Numbered from the stretch's first letter, positions 53,025 to 63,439 are shown. The stretch is 64,000 nt of DNA from Candidatus Freyrarchaeum guaymasense (GCA_030587405.1 JAUQZD010000066.1:16273-80272), one strand, 5' to 3'. A program made the numbers and translations. Notes: generated by a model from the letters alone, not told the origin.

Positions 53025-54212
53025 TTGAACTGGGACGTCGCAGTCGTCGGCTGCGGCCCAGCCGGGTCCCTTGCAGCTCTCGAATCATCCATCAGAGGGT
53101 TAAACGTCATCGTCCTGGAGGAACACGGGAAAGTAGGTGAACCAGACCATTGTGCAGGCCTGGTGAGCGTTACAGGCCTGAAGCGCCTCGGCCTCAGAGT
53201 ACCGGAGGAATGCGTCCTAAACAGAGTTTACGGTGCCCGCTTCTACTCCCCTTCAGGCGTGTCGTTCTCCGTGTCCCGGAGAAGCGTGCAGGCACTAGTC
53301 ATAGACAGGCGGATGTTTGACCGGTGGCTCGCATCCCTCGCTCAAAGCGCAGGGGCACACCTCACCCTGAAAAGGAAGGTTACCTCCTTCATGAGGAGCT
53401 TGGAGGGCGTGCACGTCCACGTTAAAGGCGGAGGCGAAGAGAAATGCAAACTGCTAATAGACGCTGAAGGCTGCAGGGCTCGCCTCGCCAAGATCGCAGG
53501 GCTGCCCCCCCTCAGAGGCCGGCTCCCCGCCGTCCAATTCGAAGTACGCGGGGTAGACGTAGACCCCGACTTCGTCGAGCTACACTTCGGCGGCAGACTG
53601 GCACCCGGCTTCTTCGCATGGGTGATCCCGACGGATGAAGGAGCAAGGGTTGGGCTCGCCGCCCGCTCTCACCCCCGGAAACGTCTGGCAAAGTTCTTAA
53701 GCACGCGTTTTCCAAGGGCAAAGGTCTCCCGTACAGTAGCCGGTGCGGTTCTCACTAATGGCCCGGTTAAAAGGACGTTCACGGACCGCTTCATGGCCGT
53801 GGGCGACGCAGCAGGACAAGTTAAACCTACCACGGGGGGAGGCGTGGTTACCGGGGGGATCTGCTCGAGGATAGCAGGCCAAGTGGCATCCGAAGCACTC
53901 CAGGAAGAACGCTTCTCAAGCGGTTTCCTGAAGCGGTACCAGCAAAGATGGGAAAAAATCTTGGGGAAGGAGTTCTCCTACATGAAGCTGGCCCGCCGGG
54001 TACTAAACCGTCTAAGCGATCACGCCCTAGACTCGCTTTTCAAAGCCCTCATCGAGCATGGAGGCACCGAAACAATGGAAGCCTACGGCGACATGGACTT
54101 CGAGTCGGCCGCCATCAAGAAGCTAATAGCAAACCCGAAAATACTGGTAAAACTCGCCCTAGCACTGCTCACCCTAGCAAACCCTGAAAAGAGCGCCGCC
54201 CCCACGGCATGA
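53025..54212 (+). CDS. Geranylgeranyl reductase family FAD protein
   Basis: About 395 residues. Seen: the FAD dinucleotide motif VVGCGPAGSLAALESS, EPDHCAGLVS, a GxxGD motif in FMAVGDAAGQVKPTTGGGVV, and LIDAEGCRARLAKIAG. Family members saturate the isoprenoid chains of archaeal lipids or related prenyl groups. TTG 53025 chosen because GGGTGG is at 53014-53019. High G+C and A/C-rich third positions compared with most genes of the window. Confidence 0.88.
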   Translation: MNWDVAVVGCGPAGSLAALESSIRGLNVIVLEEHGKVGEPDHCAGLVSVTGLKRLGLRVPEECVLNRVYGARFYSPSGVSFSVSRRSVQALVIDRRMFDRWLASLAQSAGAHLTLKRKVTSFMRSLEGVHVHVKGGGEEKCKLLIDAEGCRARLAKIAGLPPLRGRLPAVQFEVRGVDVDPDFVELHFGGRLAPGFFAWVIPTDEGARVGLAARSHPRKRLAKFLSTRFPRAKVSRTVAGAVLTNGPVKRTFTDRFMAVGDAAGQVKPTTGGGVVTGGICSRIAGQVASEALQEERFSSGFLKRYQQRWEKILGKEFSYMKLARRVLNRLSDHALDSLFKALIEHGGTETMEAYGDMDFESAAIKKLIANPKILVKLALALLTLANPEKSAAPTA

Positions 54213-54488
54213 CAGCGACGCACCCCCTAAGGAAGCCAACACCAAACCGCCAAAACAACCCACCTAAACCCCGCCCCCACGTGCAACACAGAACCAACCC
54301 TAAACGTAAACGCCCGAAGCCTGAAAGCAGCGAGAAGAACCCAAACACCAGCAATCAACAGTAACACACCCCAACCGTAACACGCCCCGCCAGCCGCCTC
54401 GCCCACGCATCAGCCGCAAGCGAAGCATACATCAAAACCAATATAAGGTTCAACCCTGAAAAAAGTGGAATGTCACGGAGGCTAAACA

Positions 54489-55394
54489 ATGCTCCCCCTC
54501 CTTATCAACCTAGAAGGCTGGCTCCAAGGACTATTCATGACAGTCCTCTGGTGGATAATCCAGTACGGCTTCCTAGGCTTCTACGCGGCAATGATAATCC
54601 AGGCGATAATAGCAGTAATCCCAAGCGAGCTAATCCTAATGTTCGGAGGAATAGCCTACAGCTACATTTACTGGCCTCTAAACATACTATACGGATACGA
54701 CTACGCCATGCTGGTCACAGCCACAATCGGCGGAATAGGAGAAATATCCGGAGCAACAGCCGGATTCTTCATTGCAAGGACAATAGGCCGCCCGCTAATA
54801 GCAAGGTGGGAGCAAAGGGTCGCGCAAACCCCCCATGAAGAAAACCCAAACACCGGGAAGGTAAGCACCGGGAAGGTAAGCAGAATAGAGCGAGCCCTCC
54901 TCGTAACGATAGGCGACGCCATTCTCATCGCAGACAACTGGCTGGAAAAATGGGGCGCCATAGCGGTCCTAGTCACCCGGCTAACACCCCCAATACCCTT
55001 CGACGCAGTATCCTACGGAGCAGGACTAACAAAAATCGGCTTCAAACCCTTCATAGCCGCAACAGCAGTCGGCGCCTTCCCAAGAGCCCTAATGTACGCA
55101 TACCTCGGAAAAACAATATACCAAAACCTCGTACTAATCCCCCAAATACTAAGAACCCTAATCTACACCGCACAGGACACAGCGACCCAATACACCCTCT
55201 ACACCCTCCTCGCAATCAACCCCCTCACAAGCAACCCCTACACCATCTTCTTCACCATAGCCGCAGCGATAATAGCCACCCTATACGCAACCTACCAACT
55301 AATAAAAAGAAAATACCTCCACAAGTACAACGCCAACCCACACAACACCCCAAAAAACCACCCAAACAACCCCTACAACAAACAAGAAAAATAG
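54489..55394 (+). CDS. VTT-domain (DedA/TVP38 type) membrane protein
   Basis: 301 residues with about five to six hydrophobic segments. Seen: FLGFYAAMIIQAIIAVIPSE, the VTATIGGIGEISGATAGFFI re-entrant loop, and AIAVLVTRLTPPIPFDAVSY, which match VTT-domain features. Position 115-130 holds a short repeat GKVSTGKVS. The C-terminus is Asn/Lys/Pro rich. Third codon positions are almost all A or C. ATG behind ACGGAGG. Paralogue of the gene at 26701. Confidence 0.82.
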   Translation: MLPLLINLEGWLQGLFMTVLWWIIQYGFLGFYAAMIIQAIIAVIPSELILMFGGIAYSYIYWPLNILYGYDYAMLVTATIGGIGEISGATAGFFIARTIGRPLIARWEQRVAQTPHEENPNTGKVSTGKVSRIERALLVTIGDAILIADNWLEKWGAIAVLVTRLTPPIPFDAVSYGAGLTKIGFKPFIAATAVGAFPRALMYAYLGKTIYQNLVLIPQILRTLIYTAQDTATQYTLYTLLAINPLTSNPYTIFFTIAAAIIATLYATYQLIKRKYLHKYNANPHNTPKNHPNNPYNKQEK

Positions 55395-55668
55395 CAAACA
55401 ATAAAAACCCCAGCAGCAAACACCCCAACCCCACAAGGAAAACAAACCACACAGCAATAAAACCCAAAGCACAACCACCAAAAAACAAAAAACAGCAACA
55501 CGGCTAAACAGCCACCCACCCCCAACCCAAAAGCACCAGCCAAAACCCCAGAACCAAAACAAGCGAGAAAACCCAGCAAGAAAAGCAACACACCATCATC
55601 AAACCGTCAAGCCCCAACAAAAAACCCAACAACCCCCACCCAGCCAGCAGCCGACAGAACCCAACAAC
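55395..55668. other. Extremely A/C-rich non-coding stretch upstream of the 16S promoter
   Basis: The plus strand here is nearly free of T and low in G, with runs such as CCCCAACCCCACAAGGAAAA. Open frames across it exist only because stop codons are rare in such sequence; none looks like a protein gene. No repeat array or origin box is recognised. The composition flips to G/T-rich right after the 16S gene. Confidence 0.6.
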
Positions 55669-55684
55669 CGAAAAAGATATATTT
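55669..55684 (+). promoter_or_regulatory. 16S rRNA promoter (BRE/TATA)
   Basis: CGAAAAA (55669-55675) followed by GATATATTT (55676-55684) is a strong archaeal BRE plus TATA box in otherwise A/C-rich DNA. Transcription would start about 25 bases downstream, near 55704, leaving a leader of about 210 bases before 16S. Confidence 0.7.
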
Positions 55685-55797
55685 CCCAACCATCCACCAT
55701 TCTTCTGGAGCAACCCGCAGCACCGGTACAGCCCTGAGGAAAGCCGGATAGGCAAACAATGAAGGAGCTGCGTTCCAGCTGCGGGCAAACCCAGTGC

Positions 55798-55836
55798 GGA
55801 TCCGAGCAACCCGGCCCAGCCGAGAGACTCGGATCC
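55798..55836. repeat. Inverted repeat in the 16S leader
   Basis: GGATCCGAG (55798-55806) and CTCGGATCC (55828-55836) are perfect complements, 9 bases each, with a 21-base loop. It lies just before the processing stem and may fold in the pre-rRNA leader. Confidence 0.5.
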
Positions 55837-55884
55837 AAGAAACCCAAACCCCCGCAGAACAGCCCAGACCCTAAAACCTTGCGG
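55837..55884 (+). repeat. 5' strand of the pre-16S processing helix with bulge-helix-bulge motif
   Basis: Bases 55840-55884 pair with 57413-57450 across the 16S gene. The inner helix is ACAGCCCAGACCCT against AGGGTTTGGGCTGT (one G-U), and CCGC (55852-55855) pairs with GCGG (57431-57434). On either side of this 4-base-pair helix there is a 3-base bulge, AGA (55856-55858) here and TTT (57435-57437) on the other strand, then the outer helix AAACCCAAACCC with GGGTTTGGGTTT. This is the canonical site for the archaeal splicing endonuclease in rRNA maturation. Confidence 0.75.
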
Positions 55885-55913
55885 CCACTCCAACCACGGG
55901 GAGCAACCCCTCA

Positions 55914-57412
<1,499 letters not shown>

Positions 57413-57453
57413 CCGCAGGGTTTGGGCTGTGCGGTTTGGGTTTGGGTTTTCTT
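57413..57453 (+). repeat. 3' strand of the pre-16S processing helix
   Basis: Starts 2 bases after the 16S end. CCGC AGGGTTTGGGCTGT GCGG (57413-57434) is complementary to the leader strand, followed by the TTT bulge (57435-57437) and GGGTTTGGGTTT (57438-57449). See the 5' strand at 55837 for the bulge-helix-bulge layout. Confidence 0.75.
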
Positions 57454-57635
57454 GGGTTGCTGTTTTTGGTTTTCCTGTTTGGTTGTGTTGCTAGTGTGTT
57501 TTGGTGTTGTTAGTGTTTTGGGTTGGTGGTGGGTGTTTTAAGTGTGGTGTTTGGTGGGTTTGTGGGCTGCTGGTTTGGTTGTTTGTAGGTGGGTGTGCTG
57601 TCTGGTGGCTGTTGGCTGGTTTTTGCTTTCGGGTG
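57454..57635. other. G/T-rich spacer after 16S
   Basis: The plus strand is almost only G and T, the mirror image of the A/C-rich flank upstream of 16S. An open plus-strand frame is only a result of the composition. No gene called. Confidence 0.5.
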
Positions 57636-58115
57636 GCTGAGCTTGGTTGTAACTCTCCGTTTTGCATCCGGGTAACGGATGGTTTATTCGGCGTTTAAAC
57701 GCCTGGTTCACGTTTCAGGCAGCAAGCAAGGCTCAACTGGTCTTCCAGCGACTCTCCGGGTTCGCTGAATTACGGGTGGTGTTAACTGAGGCGGGTGACT
57801 AGTTGGGTGGTAGCCTCTCGGTCGTGGCTAGAGCTTCGGAGTGTTTGATGTCCGCTACAGCAGCTAAGCCGTCGACTGATGGGTGAGCTGTTAATGGTGA
57901 TGATGGAAGGTAGAAGGAGTCTCCAGCTGCCGAGTCATGATCCGTGTTTAAGTGGCAAGTGGAAACGGTGACTCGGCTTCGCTTCCAAGCTGGGCAAGGT
58001 TAACACTTCGGGAACGCTGAGGAAGCCGGGTGCAGCAGCTAAGTGATGGGTTCGCGGGTCTCCGCCTTCCGAAAAGTTTGAATGTTCCCGGCGGTTACCA
58101 TGTAAGTGTGGACAG
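57636..58115 (+). ncRNA. Candidate structured non-coding RNA between 16S and cdhC
   Basis: About 480 bases with no plausible protein frame but dense complementarity: GCATCCG..CGGATG (57664-57680), GGCGTTTAAACGCC (57690-57703), CTGGTCTTCCAG, TGAGC..GCTCA, GCCGAGTCA paired with TGACTCGGC (57928-57977) nested inside CCAGCT/AGCTGG, and GGAAGG..GGAG near 57905 paired with CTCC..CCTTCC near 58060-58070. CAGCAGCTAAG occurs twice (57858 and 58033), each soon followed by GATGGGT. It does not match SRP RNA, RNase P RNA or tRNA by the signatures I know. It could instead be a long structured leader of cdhC. Boundaries are approximate. Confidence 0.4.
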
Positions 58116-58116
58116 C

Positions 58117-58134
58117 AAAAAGTTAAAAAATAGA
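58117..58134 (+). promoter_or_regulatory. Possible promoter of the cdhCDE operon
   Basis: An A-rich element followed by GTTAAAAAATAGATT lies about 55-70 bases before the cdhC start in otherwise G-rich DNA. It fits a BRE/TATA pair with a start site near 58155. Supported only by composition and distance. Confidence 0.35.
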
Positions 58135-58189
58135 TTATCTCGATGTTTCATTGAAATGTCTCATGGGATTCAAGAAGGGGTGTTGTCTG

Positions 58190-59602
58190 ATGGCGTCGTC
58201 ATTTAAGGACGTGTGTCCCGTTGACGTTGGCCCAGTGTATGAGGGTGAAAGGATTCGTGGTAAGGAGATGTACGTCGAGTTCGGCGGTCCTAAGGTTGAA
58301 CATAAGTTCGAGCTGGTGCAGGTGCGAGACCCTGGTGAAATAGAGGACGAGAAGGTTGAGGTGATCGGGCCGGACATTAAGGACATGGAAGAGGGCAAAT
58401 CCTATCCTCTGGGAATACTGGTTGAAGTGGCGGGGCCACAGGTGGAGAAGGACTTGGAGGGCGTCTTGGAGCGGCGAATCCACGAGTTCACTAACTACAT
58501 TGAAGGCATGATGCACTTGAATCAGAGGTATGACATCTGGCTGCGGCTTTCTAAGTCTTCTTTTAAGAAAGGGTTGAACAGCTTCAAGCAGGTTGGGGCT
58601 GTTTTGGTTAGGCTTTATAAGGCTGAGTTTCCGATCATCGAGAAGATCCAGGTGACTTATATTACTGACCCTGAGAAGGTCAGGGAGATGTATGAGAAGG
58701 CGATTGAGATCTATGAGGCTAGGGATGCTAGGGCTAGAGGGTTAATGGATGAGGATGTTGAGGAGTTTTACGGCTGCGTGCTCTGCCAGAGCTTTGCTCC
58801 TACGCATGTGTGCATTATTACACCTAATAGGATTTCGCTTTGCGGATCTATTAGCTGGTTTGACGCTAGGGCTGCTGCTAGGGTTGACCCTAAGGGGCCT
58901 AACTTCAAGGTTGAGAAAGGGGAGCTGTTGGACCCTGTGAGGGGCGAGTATAGTGGTGCTAACGAGGCGGTTAAGGAGCGCTCTTTAGGGGAGGTCGAGC
59001 GGGTTTACCTTTACAGCATGTTTGGTTACCCGCATACCAGCTGTGGATGCTTTGAGGCTATTGCGTTCTATATTCCCGAGGTTGACGGTGTGGGGATCGT
59101 TGACAGGAACTATCAGGGCCCCGCTGTTAATGGGTTACCATTTTCGACGATGGCTAACCAGACTGGTGGCGGCAAGCAGGTTGAGGGCTTCCTTGGGATT
59201 GCTATCGAGTACATGAGGAGCCCGAAGTTTCTGCAGGCTGATGGCGGATGGAACAGGGTTGTATGGCTTCCCTCGTACATTAAGGAGAGGGTTCTCGACG
59301 CTATTCCTGAGGAGTTGAGGGATAAGATAGCGACAGAGAAGGACGTTTCAAACACAGCCGAGCTCATGGAGTTTCTGAGGGAGCGAGGGCACCCGGTGGT
59401 TGAGCGGTGGAAGGCTATGGAGGTGCCTGCGGCCGAGGCTGAGGTGGAGGCCGAGGCCGATGCTGCTGTGCCTGAGCTTGCAGTTCCGGTTGAGGGTGTC
59501 CCAGCCGTGGGCGGCGGGATCCAGCTGGTGTTCAAGAACGTTAAGATCCGTGCTGACCGGTTGATCATTAGAAGGGTTGAAAAAGGTAAGAAGGGAACGT
59601 AG
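58190..59602 (+). CDS. cdhC: Acetyl-CoA synthase, CODH/ACS beta subunit
   Basis: 470 residues. Joins methyl, CO and CoA at the Ni-Ni-[4Fe-4S] A cluster. Seen: FPIIEKIQVTYITDPEKV, the cysteine-rich GCVLCQSFAPTHVCIITPNR and LCGSISWFDARAAAR, a third cluster region GYPHTSCGCFEAIAFYI, and FLGIAIEYMRSPKFL. A Glu/Ala/Val linker (about residues 410-440) precedes a short basic end, as in archaeal CdhC; the N-terminal bacterial AcsB domains are absent. ATG 58190 follows GGGGTG; an upstream in-frame ATG at 58151 adds a non-conserved stretch. First gene of cdhC-D-E; cdhD starts right after its stop. Confidence 0.97.
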   Translation: MASSFKDVCPVDVGPVYEGERIRGKEMYVEFGGPKVEHKFELVQVRDPGEIEDEKVEVIGPDIKDMEEGKSYPLGILVEVAGPQVEKDLEGVLERRIHEFTNYIEGMMHLNQRYDIWLRLSKSSFKKGLNSFKQVGAVLVRLYKAEFPIIEKIQVTYITDPEKVREMYEKAIEIYEARDARARGLMDEDVEEFYGCVLCQSFAPTHVCIITPNRISLCGSISWFDARAAARVDPKGPNFKVEKGELLDPVRGEYSGANEAVKERSLGEVERVYLYSMFGYPHTSCGCFEAIAFYIPEVDGVGIVDRNYQGPAVNGLPFSTMANQTGGGKQVEGFLGIAIEYMRSPKFLQADGGWNRVVWLPSYIKERVLDAIPEELRDKIATEKDVSNTAELMEFLRERGHPVVERWKAMEVPAAEAEVEAEADAAVPELAVPVEGVPAVGGGIQLVFKNVKIRADRLIIRRVEKGKKGT

Positions 59603-60799
59603 ATGGTTAGTGACGAGATTTCATTGGGTAAGCGGATCCTCGAGATCTTAGAAAAGCATGGGGAGTTGGAGCTGGAGAACGTTACGTTTGAAGCGGAGGA
59701 GCTTGTGCTTAAGACTATTCCGGCCATGTTTGCTGCGGCCTTGCCTCCGGCTGCTAGGGCTAGGCTACCGTCCGCCCTTGTCGAGGAGCGCTTCGAGCCG
59801 CCTGTGGAGACGTATCCGGGAGAGATCGTTGAGGTTCAGTTTGGCGCCACTAGGGCTGAGGGTGGAAGCCGCAAGAAGGTTGTTAAGGTTGGCGGCGAGA
59901 AGGCGCCTGCCTTCTACAGGTTCGAGTTTAATAATCCTAATAGGCCGGTGGTGACGTTTGACGTCTTTGACATTCCCATCAAGCTTCCGAAGCCTATCAC
60001 CGAGCACTTCCAGGACGTCATGGAGGACCCTGCTGCCTGGGCTAAGAAGGCTATTAACGAGTTCGGTGCGGACATGGTTACTGTCCACCTTATAAGCACC
60101 GACCCTTACATTAAGGATACCCCTGCCAAAGAGGCTGCTAAGGTCGTCGAGGACGTGCTACAGGCTGTTGACACGCCTATCTTGATCGGTGGATCCGGGA
60201 ACCCGGATAAAGACCCTGAGGTCTTGGAGGCCGCAGCCGAGGTTTCAGAGGGAGAACGGCTGATGCTTAACTCCGCATCTCTTAACCTTGACTGGAAACG
60301 GGTTGCCGACGCGGCTAAAAAGTATGGTCATAACGTTCTTTCGTGGACCCAGCTCGACGTGAACAACCAGAAGAAGCTTAACAAGCTTATTCTGGATGAG
60401 GGGATGCCGAGGAACAGAATTGTGCAGGATGCTACCACGGCTTCTTTAGGATACGGGCTAGAGTACTCTTTCAGCATTTATGAGAGGATTAGGCTGTCTG
60501 CCCTGAGAGGAGACCCCGACCTGCAGATGCCCCTCTCCTCCGGCACAACCAATGCGTGGGGTGCTAGGGAAGCGTTCATGAGCGATAAGAAGAGGGGTGC
60601 CGAGTGGGGTCCACAGAGGCTTAGAGGCCCCATCTGGGAGGCCATAACGGCTGTTTCCCTAGCGCTGGTTGGATGCGACGTGTTCATGATGCTCCACCCG
60701 GCGAGCGTACAGATCTTTAAGACGTTCGTAGAGTACCTGTCTTCTCCTAAGAGGGCGGAGGTTCCACCCCTCCTCAACTGGGTAACCGCCAGAGTTTAG
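59603..60799 (+). CDS. cdhD: CODH/ACS delta subunit (corrinoid protein small subunit)
   Basis: 398 residues. TIM-barrel partner of CdhE in the corrinoid iron-sulfur protein that carries the methyl group. Seen: PVVTFDVFDIPIKLPKPITE, EFGADMVTVHLISTDPYIKD, PILIGGSGNPDKDPEVLEAA, LNSASLNLDWKRVADAAKKY and a C-terminal SLALVGCDVFMMLHPASV. The ATG immediately follows the cdhC stop; CdhE starts 14 bases after its end. Confidence 0.97.
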   Translation: MVSDEISLGKRILEILEKHGELELENVTFEAEELVLKTIPAMFAAALPPAARARLPSALVEERFEPPVETYPGEIVEVQFGATRAEGGSRKKVVKVGGEKAPAFYRFEFNNPNRPVVTFDVFDIPIKLPKPITEHFQDVMEDPAAWAKKAINEFGADMVTVHLISTDPYIKDTPAKEAAKVVEDVLQAVDTPILIGGSGNPDKDPEVLEAAAEVSEGERLMLNSASLNLDWKRVADAAKKYGHNVLSWTQLDVNNQKKLNKLILDEGMPRNRIVQDATTASLGYGLEYSFSIYERIRLSALRGDPDLQMPLSSGTTNAWGAREAFMSDKKRGAEWGPQRLRGPIWEAITAVSLALVGCDVFMMLHPASVQIFKTFVEYLSSPKRAEVPPLLNWVTARV

Positions 60800-60813
60800 T
60801 TGGGGTGTATGCG

Positions 60814-62583
60814 ATGCCACGTTTAAAGCCGCTGGACATTTACAATTACCTTCCCAAGACGAACTGCGGTGAATGTGGGCTGGATAGTTGTATGGCGTTC
60901 GCTTACAAGTTGATTGAACATGAGATTGACGTTGAAGCCTGTAAGCCGCTGGCGACTGATCCCAAGTTTAAGAAGGCATTTGAGGAACTTAAGGAACTCG
61001 TAACCCCTCCTGTTAGGCCTGTGAAGTTTGGCGGAGACGGGAAAGAGGCTGTAATCGGCGGAGAAGAGGTGATGTACAGGCATGAGCTAACGTACTTTAA
61101 CCCGACGGTGATCGCCGTATGCGTCCATGACGAGATGCCCGAGGACGAACTGGTGAAAACAGTTCAGTTCATAAGTAACTGGTATGTGTTCCGTGTGGGA
61201 GTTAACCTCTACCTTGACGCCGTAGCGGTAAAATCTGTTTCGAGGGATCCGGAAAGGTTCTCTAAAGCCGTTAAGCTGGTAGCCGAGAACACGAATTACC
61301 CGATTGTGCTTTGCTCCTTGGACCCCGCATGTCTTAAAGCCGGTGTGGATGTTATAAAGGACAGGCGTCCTCTGCTGTACGCGGCCACCAGGGATAACTG
61401 GCGTGAAGTCGCCGAGATAGCGTTAAACGCGGGGTGCCCTGTCGTTGTGTCTTCTCCAGGCGACTTAGACACTCTTAAATCTCTTGCCGTCACTCTTTCA
61501 AGCGCGGGGATAGATGTGGCGCTCGATCCAGGTACGGCTTGGGGGGAAGGCGTCCTCGCAGACACAATAGACAGCTTCACCATGCTAAGGAGAGCCGCTA
61601 TAGAACGTGGCGATAAGGGTGTAGGATGGCCTCTGGTTGGTGTGCCTGCAACTCTATGGATCGGAAAGGAAGAGGCTTCCGAGGGTGAGCGCCTTGAAAC
61701 AGCCTTCGTCGAAACCCTCCTGGCGGCAGCTTTGATATGCAGGTACGCTGACCTCTTAATAATCAATTCTAAGGAACTATGGACGTTCCTTGCACTAGTC
61801 ACACTAAGGCAAAACCTCTATACTGACCCTCGGATCCACCCTTCAGTTGAGCCAGGTCTCATAGCCATAGGTAATCCTAACGAAGACAGCCCCGTACTGA
61901 TAACGACCAACTACGCGTCAACCGCGTTCGTTGTCAGGTCAGACTTGGAACAATCCAAAATAGACGCGTGGCTGGTGATTATCGACACGGAGGGAATAGG
62001 AGTCGAGTCCGCCGCCGCCGGAGGACAGCTTAACGCCTCCAAGATGGCTGAAGCCCTAAGTGAGTATAAGCTTGCTGAGAAAGTTAGGCATAGGTCGGTT
62101 ATAATTCCCGGGCTGGCTGCAAGGTTTGCAGGGGAGCTAGAAGACGCAAGTGGATGGGATGTTTACGTTGGACCAAAGGACTCAAGTGGAATACCTAGCT
62201 TCTTGAAGACCAAGTACAGGCCTCGCGATGGCCTAAGGTATGTCGGCGATCCCGGCGCCGACTCGCCCGTCATAGTGACAGTAAACAATATAAGGGATTT
62301 CTACAGGGTTAAAACGCCTCTTCTTGAAGGAAAGATCGACGCTTGGCTTCTCGTAGTAAACACGGATGGTCTACCGGTTAGTGAAGCAATAAAAGAAAGG
62401 AAGCTTACGGGAGACGCCGTCAAGTCCATGATGGAAAGGGAGGATGTCGGTAAGCAAGTAAGCCATAAGAAGCTTATCATACCTGAAGAAGCCGAACCGA
62501 TCAAAGAAGAAATCGAGAAAGCTACTGGATGGGACGTAACCGTAGTTCCATGCGAGAAACTGGTTGAAGAACTGAAAAAGTAA
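60814..62583 (+). CDS. cdhE: CODH/ACS gamma subunit (corrinoid protein large subunit) with duplicated C-terminal domain
   Basis: 589 residues; the usual length is about 450-470. Residues 1-45 bind a [4Fe-4S] cluster (C18, C21, C26, C43); about 85-345 is the methyl-binding TIM barrel. The C-terminal corrinoid domain is present twice: copy 1 from residue 358 (DSPVLITTNYASTAFV, VESAAAGGQLNASK, IIPGLAARFAGELE, GWDVYVGPKDSSGIP) looks canonical; copy 2 from residue 483 (DSPVIVTVNN, KIDAWLLVVNTDG, GWDVTVVPCE) aligns to it without gaps over about 98 residues but has lost the AGGQ and PGLAAR motifs. ATG 60814 follows GGGGTG. Last gene of the operon. Confidence 0.95.
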   Translation: MPRLKPLDIYNYLPKTNCGECGLDSCMAFAYKLIEHEIDVEACKPLATDPKFKKAFEELKELVTPPVRPVKFGGDGKEAVIGGEEVMYRHELTYFNPTVIAVCVHDEMPEDELVKTVQFISNWYVFRVGVNLYLDAVAVKSVSRDPERFSKAVKLVAENTNYPIVLCSLDPACLKAGVDVIKDRRPLLYAATRDNWREVAEIALNAGCPVVVSSPGDLDTLKSLAVTLSSAGIDVALDPGTAWGEGVLADTIDSFTMLRRAAIERGDKGVGWPLVGVPATLWIGKEEASEGERLETAFVETLLAAALICRYADLLIINSKELWTFLALVTLRQNLYTDPRIHPSVEPGLIAIGNPNEDSPVLITTNYASTAFVVRSDLEQSKIDAWLVIIDTEGIGVESAAAGGQLNASKMAEALSEYKLAEKVRHRSVIIPGLAARFAGELEDASGWDVYVGPKDSSGIPSFLKTKYRPRDGLRYVGDPGADSPVIVTVNNIRDFYRVKTPLLEGKIDAWLLVVNTDGLPVSEAIKERKLTGDAVKSMMEREDVGKQVSHKKLIIPEEAEPIKEEIEKATGWDVTVVPCEKLVEELKK

Positions 62584-62680
62584 CTAAGCGGCAAGGAACT
62601 CTTAAAATCCACCTTTCCGTCTACTTTTTTACTGCCTTTGCCTTAAACCTTCTCCTTAGCTCTTTCTGCCTCTTTCTAGT

Positions 62681-63130
62681 TTATCTTACTATTAGGACAG
62701 GACAGTGGGCATGGCGGCTCACCTTATCCGACACGCTTCCAAGGAGGAACCGTTTAACGTCTCCTAAACCTCTACTTCCTACAATTACTAGGTCACATTC
62801 TTCCTCTTTTGCCGTTTCTATAATCGCAGTTGGCGGGTTCCCCCTTTTCAAGACCAGATGCGCCTTTACTCCCACCTCTTTAAACTTTACTTCATACTCC
62901 TCGAGAAGTTTTTTACCGGCATTCTCTAGTTCTTCAGCGAGAAGCTTGGCTGTCCCGTACTCTGCTATCGCGACTCCAGCGTTCCCGATTCCAACGAAGA
63001 AGAAAGGCGTGGTTACGACGTGGAGGACCACTACTTCAGAACCAAACTTTTCAGCTATTGCAAGAGCGTAGCTGGCGGCCTTCTCTGAATATTCTGAGCC
63101 GTCAACAGCAACTAGAATCTTGCGAAACAC
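62681..63130 (-). CDS. Universal stress protein (UspA family)
   Basis: 149 residues. Seen: KILVAVDGSEYSEKAASYAL, VVVLHVVTTPFFF, AHLVLKRGNPPTAIIETAKE and the ATP-binding GSRGLGDVKRFLLGSVSDKV with HAHCPVLIVR. ATP-binding type. The frame is open to 63268, but the GTG at 63130 (GGGGGT upstream) starts the conserved domain; the extra 46 residues have no family counterpart. It converges with cdhE. Confidence 0.92.
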   Translation of the reverse strand: MFRKILVAVDGSEYSEKAASYALAIAEKFGSEVVVLHVVTTPFFFVGIGNAGVAIAEYGTAKLLAEELENAGKKLLEEYEVKFKEVGVKAHLVLKRGNPPTAIIETAKEEECDLVIVGSRGLGDVKRFLLGSVSDKVSRHAHCPVLIVR

Positions 63131-63439
63131 TTTCCATACCCCCTTCAACCATCCAACATAAAAATGAACGCTATTATACTTTGCCGTCAACCCGGCTTCT
63201 CCCCAAGAAATAGACATGAACTCCCAACGAAGCCTCATCTCATCGAAAAACCCAAAGCACGCCCTCAAGGGGGAAACTAAATCATCAGGTTTCCCTCCAT
63301 CTAAGGAGGTTAATCAGTAAGCCAAATGTTCCTATCCGTTTTCCTGGCACGTTTCTCCATCCCTTGATGAAAAGTTTAAAGTAGTTTGCCTCTCTCATTT
63401 AAGGGAAGAGCGGTTTTGCCGGAGAAGGGGGGTCAGCGC
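63131..63439. other. Divergent intergenic region
   Basis: About 309 bases between the minus-strand stress protein and the plus-strand cyclophilin-like gene. Promoters for both are expected; no RNA gene, repeat or convincing extra frame is seen. Confidence 0.4.

Noticed and set aside
54470..55507. Alternative plus-strand frames across the VTT gene and beyond, rich in Pro, Asn, Arg and His
   Set aside because: They are open only because the DNA lacks T; composition is typical of frame shadows in A/C-rich sequence.
57760..57780. Possible tRNA T-arm at GGGTTCGCTGAATTAC
   Set aside because: No matching anticodon or acceptor stem and the T-loop consensus is broken.
57636..58115. SRP (7S) RNA or RNase P RNA as identity of the structured region
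   Set aside because: The GGAA-loop helix with its flanking TCAGG and AGCAGC elements of SRP is not met, and the conserved RNase P GAGGAAAGTC and ACAGNRA blocks are not both present; left as unassigned.
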